Source: Steroidobacteraceae bacterium (GTDB lineage Bacteria; Pseudomonadota; Gammaproteobacteria; Steroidobacterales; Steroidobacteraceae). From it: a stretch of DNA of 32,388 nt. Made by a program: the position numbers and the translations under genes. This document shows positions 26,557 to 32,388 of this stretch, piece after piece. The DNA is taken from contig JALORP010000032.1 in NCBI GenBank assembly GCA_025458865.1, forward strand, positions 1 to 32,388, read 5' to 3'. How positions within the stretch are numbered: the stretch's first letter is position 1; each line of letters starts with the position of its first letter. A model generated the notes under the pieces. That model was not told the origin of the DNA. It saw nothing but the letters and a program-made list of their open reading frames with translations, and ran no database searches.

Positions 26557-28400
26557 GCCACGGCGAGCCGCCGCCCGCTGCGGGCGCGCCGCAGCCGATG
26601 TCGCCCACCGACACCCGCGATCCCGACTATTTCCACCAGGTCGTGGACTGCCAGTGGGCCTGCCCGGCCCACACCGACGTGCCCGAGTACATCCGGCTGA
26701 TCGCGCAGGGCCGCTACTCCGACGCCTACCTCGTCAACCGCGAGTCCAACGTCTTCCCCGGGATCCTCGGACGCGTCTGCGACCGGCCCTGCGAGCCCGC
26801 CTGCCGGCGCGGGCGCGTCGAGGACAAGCCGGTCGCCATCTGCCGGCTGAAGCGGGTCGCGGCCGACCTGCGCGACGACATCACCGACCGCCTGCCCAGG
26901 CCGCCTGCGAGGAAGAACGGCCGGCGCGTGGCGTGCATCGGCGCCGGGCCGGCCTCGCTCACCGTCGCCAACGACCTCGCGCCGCTCGGCTACGAGGTGG
27001 TGGTCTTCGAGCAGTATGCGCAGGCCGGGGGGCTGATGCGGACCAACATCCCCGCCTTCCGCCTCCCGGCGCAGGTGCTCGACGAGGAGATCGGCTACGT
27101 CGTGGACATGGGCGTGGACCTGCGCCTCGGCACGCCGGTCGAGAGCATGCGCGGCCTGCTCGAGCAGGGCTTCGACGCGGTCTTCGTCGGAACCGGCGCG
27201 CCGCGCGGCAAGGATCTCTTGCTCCCGGGCCGTGAGGCCGGGCGCATCCACATCGGCATCCAGTGGCTCGAGTCGCTGGCCTTCGGGCACGTGGACAAGA
27301 TCGGCCAACGGGTGCTGATCATCGGCGTCGGCAACACCGCGATGGACTGCTGTCGCAGCGCGCTCCGCCTCGGCGCCAGCGAGGTCCGCGTGATGGCCCG
27401 CAAGCCCCGGCAGTTCTTCAAGGCCTCCGCCTGGGAGCTCGAGGACGCGGAGGAGGAGAGCGTCCACATCATGGTGAACCACGCGCCGAAGGCCTTCGTG
27501 AGCGAGGGAGGCAGGCTCGCAGGCATGCTGTTCGACCGGCTCGAGTACGAGATGGACGGTGACCGGATCCTCGGGCAGCGCGTGGCCGGGGAGGTGTTCA
27601 TCCCGGCGGACGACGTGATCCTCGCGATCGGGCAGGACAACGCCTTTCCCTGGATCGAGCGCGACATCGGCATCGAATTCGCCCCGTCCGGCATGCCTGC
27701 GGTGGACAAGGTCACGCACCAGTCCACCCGGCCGGGCGTGTTCTTCGGCGGCGACGCCGCGTTCGGCCCGAAGAACATCATCTGGGCCGTGGCGCACGGC
27801 CACGAGGCCGCGATCTCGATCCACCGCCACTGCTGCGGCGAGCCGCTTGCGGAGAGGCCGCCGCGCGGCGTCAACCTGCAGAGCCGCAAGATGGGCATGC
27901 ACGAGTGGTCGTACAAGAACGACTACAACCCCGTCGAGCGGCGCCTCGTGCCGCACGTCAGCCTGAAGGAACGCTTCCGCAAGCTCGACATCGAGGTCGA
28001 ACTCGGCTTCGACGCGGAGCAGGCCGCCGCCGAGGTGCAGCGCTGCCTCAACTGCGACATACAGACGGTGTTCGAGGCGCGGCTTTGCATCGAGTGCGAC
28101 GCCTGCATCGACATCTGCCCGACGGATTGCCTCACGATCACGCGCAACGGGCCCGAGGCCGAGCTGTCCGGGCGGCTGAAGGCGCCACGGCGCAACCCCG
28201 GGCAGCAGCTGTACGTTTCCGGGCCGCTCAAGCAGACCGGCCGGGTGATGGTCAAGGACGAGGACCTGTGCGTGCACTGCGGGCTGTGCGCAGAGCGCTG
28301 CCCCACCAACGCATGGGACATGCAGAAGTCCTGGATCGAGATTCCCCACGCTGAGGACGACGACCGATGCCGGATCCCGAACGCGCTCAGGCGCGCGTGA
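26553..28400 (+). CDS. GltD-like FAD/NAD(P)-binding iron-sulfur oxidoreductase with C-terminal ferredoxin domain
   Basis: A 615-residue flavoprotein with three parts. An N-terminal iron-sulfur domain has Cys33 and Cys37 in CQWACPAHTDVPEY and Cys76, Cys80 and Cys84 in VCDRPCEPAC. Then come an FAD-binding Rossmann fold (CIGAGPASLTVAND from about 128) and a second nucleotide fold with GVGNTAMDCC from about 258, as in GltD, NfnB and dihydropyrimidine dehydrogenase. The C-terminus has two classical [4Fe-4S] motifs: C512-x2-C515-x2-C518-x3-C522-P and C573-x2-C576-x2-C579-x3-C583-P. It is joined by coupled starts to the deacylase before it and to KorA after it. I infer that it carries electrons between KorAB and NAD(P) or ferredoxin. 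It is too short and differently arranged to be a bona fide glutamate synthase. Confidence 0.9.
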   Translation: MSHGEPPPAAGAPQPMSPTDTRDPDYFHQVVDCQWACPAHTDVPEYIRLIAQGRYSDAYLVNRESNVFPGILGRVCDRPCEPACRRGRVEDKPVAICRLKRVAADLRDDITDRLPRPPARKNGRRVACIGAGPASLTVANDLAPLGYEVVVFEQYAQAGGLMRTNIPAFRLPAQVLDEEIGYVVDMGVDLRLGTPVESMRGLLEQGFDAVFVGTGAPRGKDLLLPGREAGRIHIGIQWLESLAFGHVDKIGQRVLIIGVGNTAMDCCRSALRLGASEVRVMARKPRQFFKASAWELEDAEEESVHIMVNHAPKAFVSEGGRLAGMLFDRLEYEMDGDRILGQRVAGEVFIPADDVILAIGQDNAFPWIERDIGIEFAPSGMPAVDKVTHQSTRPGVFFGGDAAFGPKNIIWAVAHGHEAAISIHRHCCGEPLAERPPRGVNLQSRKMGMHEWSYKNDYNPVERRLVPHVSLKERFRKLDIEVELGFDAEQAAAEVQRCLNCDIQTVFEARLCIECDACIDICPTDCLTITRNGPEAELSGRLKAPRRNPGQQLYVSGPLKQTGRVMVKDEDLCVHCGLCAERCPTNAWDMQKSWIEIPHAEDDDRCRIPNALRRA

Positions 28401-30190
28401 ACGACTTCACCGTCAAGTTCGCCAACGTCAACGGCACGGGGTCGGCGAGCGCGAACGCGCTGATCATGAAGTCCATCTTCAGGATGGGCGTGCCGGTGGT
28501 CGGGAAGAACTTCTTTCCCTCCAACATCCAGGGCCTGCCGACCTGGTACGAGATCCGCGTCACCGCCGAGGGCTGGCGGGCGCGGTCCGGCCGCGTGGAC
28601 ATCATGGTCGCCATGAATCCCGAGACCTACGCGCGCGACCTGCGGGACCTGGCGCCCGGCGGCTGGCTGGTCTACGACTCGACCTGGCCCCGGCCGGCGC
28701 TCCTGTCCCGCCCTGACATCACACTCATCGGCGTGCCGCTGGCCCAGCTGTGCCAGGAGCACTTCGAGGGCGCCCGGGCCCGCATCCTGATGAAGAACAT
28801 CATGTACGCGGGCGTGCTGGCGGCGCTGCTCGACCTCGACCTCGAGGTCATGCGCGGCCTGGTCGCCGAGTCCTACGCGAAGAAGCCGGCGCTCGTCGAA
28901 GCCAACATGAAGGCCATCACCCTCGGCTACGACTACGCGCGGGCGAACTTCGCGTGCCCGCTGCCTGCGCACGTGGAGAGGCTCGACTGCACCCGCGGCC
29001 ACGTGATGATCGAGGGCAACACCGCGGCGGCGCTGGGCTGCGTCTTCGCCGGCGCCACGGTGGGCGCCTGGTACCCGATCACGCCGTCCACGTCGCTCAT
29101 GGACGCCTTCAAGGCGTTCTGCACGCGCTACCGCGTGGACCCGGAGACGGGCCGGAACAACTACCTGATCGTGCAGGCCGAGGACGAGCTCGCGGCCATC
29201 GGCGCGGTCATCGGCGCCTCCTGGAACGGCGCCCGGGCCTTCACGCCCACGAGCGGCCCCGGCATCTCGCTCATGAACGAGTTCATCGGGCTCGCGTACT
29301 ACGCCGAGATCCCGGCGGTGCTGTTCGACGTGCAGCGCGTCGGCCCGTCGACGGGCATGCCGACGCGCACCCAGCAGTGCGACCTCATGGCCTGCGCCTA
29401 CGCCTCCCACGGCGACACGCGCCATGTCCTGCTGTTCCCCGCGGACCCGGAGGAGTGCTTCCACTTCGCGGTGGAGGCCTTCGACCTCGCCGAGCGACTG
29501 CAGACGCCGGTCTTCGTGCTGCTGGACCTCGACATCGGCATGAACGACTGGATGATCCCGGACCTCCAGTGGGACGACGCCTACCAGCCCGACCGCGGCA
29601 AGGTGCTCACGGCGGAGCAGCTGGAGGGCATGGAAAAGTTCCACCGCTACCTCGACCCCGACGGCGACGGCATTCCCTGGCGCACCCTTCCGGGCGTCGG
29701 CAGCAAGGGCGCTTACTTCACGCGCGGTTCCGGGCACAACAAGCTCGGGAGCTACACCGAGGACTCGGCGGAGTACCAGGAGGTCATGGAGCGGCTGGTC
29801 GCCAAGTTCCGCACGGCCGCGGCCATGGTGCCGGCGGCGGTGTCGGACGGAACCGGCAAGGCGAAGCTCGGCATCGTCAGCATCGGCTCCTGCGACGGCG
29901 CGGTGCGCGAGGCGCTCGACGCGCTCCGCCGCGGCGGCGTGGCCATCGACTACCTGCGGGTGCGGGGCTTCCCGTTCGGCGCGGAGGTCGAGGCCTTCCT
30001 CGCCGCCCACGAGACGGTGTTCGTGGTCGAGCAGAACCGCGACGCGCAGCTGAAGTCCCTGCTCGTGCTGGAGACGCCGGTCGAGAAACGTAAGCTGCAT
30101 TCAATACTCCACTACAGCGGCCTGCCGCTCACGGCGCAGTACGTGGTCGACGGCGTGACGGCCGCCATTTCCAGGGGGCAGGCCGCATGA
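28367..30190 (+). CDS. korA: 2-oxoacid:ferredoxin oxidoreductase, fused gamma-alpha subunit
   Basis: A 607-residue fusion. The N-terminal gamma domain (about 15-200) has VNGTGSASANALIMKSIFRMG, FPSNIQGLPTWYEIRV and VYDSTWPRP. The alpha domain (about 215-600) carries AWYPITPSTSLMDAF and FTPTSGPGISLMNEF, the binding region for the 2-oxoacid and the thiamine diphosphate pyrimidine end. It oxidatively decarboxylates a 2-oxoacid with CoA to acyl-CoA, with electrons leaving through the partner subunits. The substrate, 2-oxoglutarate or another oxoacid, cannot be fixed from sequence. The start is ATG 28367, with GAGG upstream and a 34 bp overlap with the previous gene. GTG 28397 in the same frame is an alternative that gives a more typical N-terminus. 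The ATGA overlap with korB is at 30187-30190. Confidence 0.92.
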   Translation: MPDPERAQARVNDFTVKFANVNGTGSASANALIMKSIFRMGVPVVGKNFFPSNIQGLPTWYEIRVTAEGWRARSGRVDIMVAMNPETYARDLRDLAPGGWLVYDSTWPRPALLSRPDITLIGVPLAQLCQEHFEGARARILMKNIMYAGVLAALLDLDLEVMRGLVAESYAKKPALVEANMKAITLGYDYARANFACPLPAHVERLDCTRGHVMIEGNTAAALGCVFAGATVGAWYPITPSTSLMDAFKAFCTRYRVDPETGRNNYLIVQAEDELAAIGAVIGASWNGARAFTPTSGPGISLMNEFIGLAYYAEIPAVLFDVQRVGPSTGMPTRTQQCDLMACAYASHGDTRHVLLFPADPEECFHFAVEAFDLAERLQTPVFVLLDLDIGMNDWMIPDLQWDDAYQPDRGKVLTAEQLEGMEKFHRYLDPDGDGIPWRTLPGVGSKGAYFTRGSGHNKLGSYTEDSAEYQEVMERLVAKFRTAAAMVPAAVSDGTGKAKLGIVSIGSCDGAVREALDALRRGGVAIDYLRVRGFPFGAEVEAFLAAHETVFVVEQNRDAQLKSLLVLETPVEKRKLHSILHYSGLPLTAQYVVDGVTAAISRGQAA

Positions 30191-31239
30191 CCTTCATCGC
30201 CAAGCCGAAGATCCACCGCGGCGCGGTCCGCAACGAACTCGGCCTCACGCGCCGCGACTACGAGGGCGGGATGTCCACGCTCTGCGCGGGCTGCGGCCAC
30301 GACTCGGTGACCGCCGCCATCGTGCAGGCCTGCTTCGAGCTGGCCCTGCCGCCGCACACCGTCGCGAAGCTCTCCGGCATCGGCTGCTCGTCGAAGACGA
30401 CGGCCTACTTCGTCTCCGGCGCGCACGGATTCAACTCCGTGCACGGCCGCATGCCGGCCATCGCCGCCGGCGCGATCGCCGCCAACCGGCGGCTGCGCTA
30501 CATCGGCGTCTCGGGTGACGGCGACTCGCTGTCCATCGGCCTCGGCCAGCTCGGCCACGCCGTCCGCCGCAACATCGACATGCTCTACATGCTCGAGAAC
30601 AACGGCGTTTACGGGCTCACCAAGGGGCAGTTCTCCGCGTCGGCCGACGTCGGCTCGAAGTCGAAGAAGGGCGAGCGCAACGACCACGAGCCGATCGATC
30701 CCGTCCTTCTGGCGCTGTCGCTCGGGGCGACGTTCGTCGCGCGCAGTTTCTCGGGCGACAAGGAGCAGCTGGTGCCGCTGATCAAGGCAGGCCTCTCCCA
30801 CCGTGGCTTCGCCCTGATCGACGTGCTGTCGCCCTGCGTGACCTTCAACGACCACGAGGGCTCGACGAAGAGCTACGCCTACGTCCGCGAGCACCTGCAG
30901 ATCCCGGTGGCGGCCGACTACGTCGAGTCGCGCCGCGAGATCACCGTGGATTATGGCGAAGGCGACTCGGTGTCGGTGGAGATGCACGACGGCGCGCACA
31001 TCGTGCTGCGCAAGATCGACAAGTCCTACGAGCCGACGAACCGGGCCAGGGCGCTGGCCTACGTGCAGGAGCACGCGCAGCGAAACGAGTACGTGACCGG
31101 CCTGATCTACGTCGGCACGTACCGGCGCGACTTCCACGAGCGCCACAACACCCCGGAGGAGCCGCTGAACTCTGTCCCTTACGGGAAACTGTGCCCGGGC
31201 AGCGGCGGACTGTCGGAGGTGCTCGCGCGCTACCGCTGA
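30187..31239 (+). CDS. korB: 2-oxoacid:ferredoxin oxidoreductase, beta subunit
   Basis: The 350-residue thiamine-diphosphate-binding partner of KorA. The motif is SGDGDSLSIGLGQLGH (G110-D111-G112-D113), ending at ENNGVYGLTKGQ with Asn138-Asn139. The four cysteines for the proximal [4Fe-4S] cluster are present: Cys33, Cys36 (TLCAGCGH), Cys67 (GIGCSS) and Cys217 (LSPCVTF). No ferredoxin domain is fused, so the GltD-like protein is a likely electron acceptor. The gene is coupled to korA by a 4 bp overlap. Its 3' end overlaps the small HicB-like ORF on the other strand by 10 bp. Confidence 0.94.
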   Translation: MTFIAKPKIHRGAVRNELGLTRRDYEGGMSTLCAGCGHDSVTAAIVQACFELALPPHTVAKLSGIGCSSKTTAYFVSGAHGFNSVHGRMPAIAAGAIAANRRLRYIGVSGDGDSLSIGLGQLGHAVRRNIDMLYMLENNGVYGLTKGQFSASADVGSKSKKGERNDHEPIDPVLLALSLGATFVARSFSGDKEQLVPLIKAGLSHRGFALIDVLSPCVTFNDHEGSTKSYAYVREHLQIPVAADYVESRREITVDYGEGDSVSVEMHDGAHIVLRKIDKSYEPTNRARALAYVQEHAQRNEYVTGLIYVGTYRRDFHERHNTPEEPLNSVPYGKLCPGSGGLSEVLARYR

Positions 31240-31436
31240 GGCAGCGGCTCGCCCTCGCAGCCCGCCGCGAGATCCAGCGCTGCGACCGCCTGCGCGTAGA
31301 GCGCCTGCGCGGCTTCGTGGGTCTCGCCGATGGCGGTGAGCCCGAGCTTGCCGTGTTCCGCCACGCAGCCGGGCAGGCTGAAGGCGACGCCGCGCCCGGT
31401 TACGGGGTCGAAGTACAGCCGTTCCTCGATCGCCAC
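31230..31436 (-). CDS. Small HicB-like protein, tentative
   Basis: A possible 68-residue protein from GTG 31436, starting 2 bp after the stop of the kinase gene upstream on the - strand (31441-31439). It includes RLYFDPVTGRGVAFSLPGCVAEHG and GETHEAAQALYAQAVAALDL, which resemble the strand-turn-helix plan of HicB-type antitoxin folds (LPGC, then E-A-x-x). The resemblance is weak and no HicA toxin is next to it. The ribosome binding site is poor, so it could depend on coupling to the kinase gene. It could also be an unrelated small protein. Confidence 0.5.
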   Translation of the reverse strand: MAIEERLYFDPVTGRGVAFSLPGCVAEHGKLGLTAIGETHEAAQALYAQAVAALDLAAGCEGEPLPQR

Positions 31437-31438
31437 GA

Positions 31439-32368
31439 TCAGGCGGGAGGGGCGCAGTCGAGCACCTGGATCGCGCCGGGCAGCACGCGCAGGCGCGCGG
31501 GAGTAGTGCCGACGATCTGCCCGTCGGCCTCGATCGTCGCGGCCGGGTTCGCCCGCATCTCCAGGCAGGCCGTGCGGGAGCTGCGCACCCAGCGTTCCCC
31601 GGCGAGCCGGCCGTCGAACAGCCTCGGCAGCCGTCGCAGGGCGGCGAGGAGCGGCAGCGGCTCCACCGTGACGATGTCGAGCAGGCCATCGTCCGCGACC
31701 GCGCCCGGCGCGAGGCGCATCCCGTTGCCGCAGTAGGCGCCGTTCGCGGCGAGCGCGACGAGCCTTGCTCCCCGCTCCTCCCGGGCGTCCGCGTGCAGGG
31801 TGAACTCGGGCGGCCGGAAGGACCACAGCGCGCGGAGCACGCCCAGCAGGTACGCGCTGCGCCGCGCCGGGCCGCGCGGCAGCGCGGCGAGGACCTCGGC
31901 GTCGATTCCGGCGCCGGCTACGTTGATGAAATGACGGTGCGGCGCGGCCGGGGTGCCGGTGAATTCGATGATGCCGACGTCGCAGCGGGCGGTTCGCCCC
32001 GCCGTCAGGCACCGGGCGAGGGCGAGGGCTTCGCGCGGCACGCCGCGGCCGCGCGCCCAGTCGTTGCCCGTGCCGAAAGGCGCGACGGCCAGCACGAGCT
32101 CGCGGCTGTCCACGCCCGGCACCGCCAGCGCGCCGTTCAGAACCTCGTGCAGCGTGCCGTCGCCGCCGACCGCCAGCAGCCGCCGGAAGCCCCGGCGGAC
32201 GGCGGCGGTCGCCGCGTCCTCGCCGTCCCCGGCGTGACGTGTCACGACGGCCTCGAAGGTGAGACCCTCGACGCCGAGCGCGGCTTCGAGGGCCCGCCAG
32301 CTCCGCAGGCTGCGCCCGCTGCCGGAGGCGGGATTCACGACGACGAACCAGTCGGAACGCGGGCGCAT
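31439..32368 (-). CDS. Diacylglycerol kinase family lipid kinase
   Basis: A 309-residue lipid or sphingosine-type kinase of the DagK_cat family. The N-terminal nucleotide-binding part has VVNPASGSGRS and GGDGTLHEVLNGALA (Gly68-Gly69-Asp70-Gly71), with PFGTGNDWARG after it. The C-terminal beta-rich domain contains NVAGAGIDAEVL, NGAYCGNGMRLAPGAVADDGLLDI and EADGQIVGTTP, the usual family motifs for the metal and lipid sites. It probably phosphorylates diacylglycerol or a related lipid at the membrane; the exact substrate is not shown. The start is ATG 32368, close to the window end, so upstream context is missing. Confidence 0.9.
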   Translation of the reverse strand: MRPRSDWFVVVNPASGSGRSLRSWRALEAALGVEGLTFEAVVTRHAGDGEDAATAAVRRGFRRLLAVGGDGTLHEVLNGALAVPGVDSRELVLAVAPFGTGNDWARGRGVPREALALARCLTAGRTARCDVGIIEFTGTPAAPHRHFINVAGAGIDAEVLAALPRGPARRSAYLLGVLRALWSFRPPEFTLHADAREERGARLVALAANGAYCGNGMRLAPGAVADDGLLDIVTVEPLPLLAALRRLPRLFDGRLAGERWVRSSRTACLEMRANPAATIEADGQIVGTTPARLRVLPGAIQVLDCAPPA

Positions 32369-32388
32369 GGCCGGGCATGATGGGCCAG

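Noticed and set aside
26445-30100. Two long - strand open frames opposite the GltD-like and korA genes
   Set aside because: Both are antisense frames with Val/His/Arg/Asp-rich low-complexity products; the + strand genes carry all expected motifs.

Overview
The window is a GC-rich (by eye about 70%), tightly packed bacterial chromosome segment. The dnaX-ybaB-recR cluster, orn, the ppsA/ppsR pair, a DUF1249 (YqiB-type) gene and a Prc protease with the long C-terminal extension point to a Gammaproteobacterium. The GC content and the aerobic-type kor genes suggest a Xanthomonadales-, Nevskiales-, Steroidobacterales- or Chromatiales-like lineage; that finer placement is inference. I see no rRNA, tRNA, insertion sequence, prophage, CRISPR array or defence island. 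No gap between genes exceeds 300 bases. The longest are 25911-26079 (169 bp, divergent, with a perfect palindrome), 22357-22500 (144 bp leader with an inverted repeat) and 18672-18789 (118 bp, divergent).

Layout. Bases 2-2509 hold a replication/recombination cluster on the + strand: dnaX (5' end cut off), ybaB and recR. rsgA (-) converges on recR, and orn (+) diverges from rsgA. ppsA (-) meets orn stop to stop and diverges from its regulator ppsR (+). Next come a DUF1249 gene and an unrecognised coiled-coil protein gene (+). Bases 8927-16445 are an RND efflux operon on the - strand: a lipoprotein adaptor followed by two different permeases, with no outer-membrane channel. It is preceded by a promoter that overlaps a probable operator. 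prc (-) lies just upstream. A small membrane protein and an M28 peptidase lipoprotein (+) follow, then an HDOD-GGDEF signalling protein and a two-helix membrane protein (-), and then a membrane peptide coupled to a Gfo/Idh/MocA oxidoreductase (+). A Tat-exported flavin amine oxidase and a DUF423 membrane protein (-) follow. The right part (26080-31239, +) is a compact four-gene unit: a YbaK-type deacylase, a GltD-like FAD/NAD(P)/Fe-S protein, and the fused alpha/gamma and the beta subunits of a 2-oxoacid:ferredoxin oxidoreductase. The window ends with a diacylglycerol-kinase-family gene and a small HicB-like ORF (-).

How genes work together. PpsR switches PpsA on and off. The two permeases and the adaptor should form a proton-driven pump using a TolC-type channel encoded elsewhere. 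The last three genes of the YbaK/kor unit look like one enzyme that passes electrons from 2-oxoacid oxidation through KorB to the ferredoxin and FAD domains of the GltD-like subunit. Most genes are ordinary housekeeping genes. The parts that deserve a closer look are the kor unit, two palindromic operator candidates, the structured leader before the GGDEF gene, and the unrecognised coiled-coil protein.
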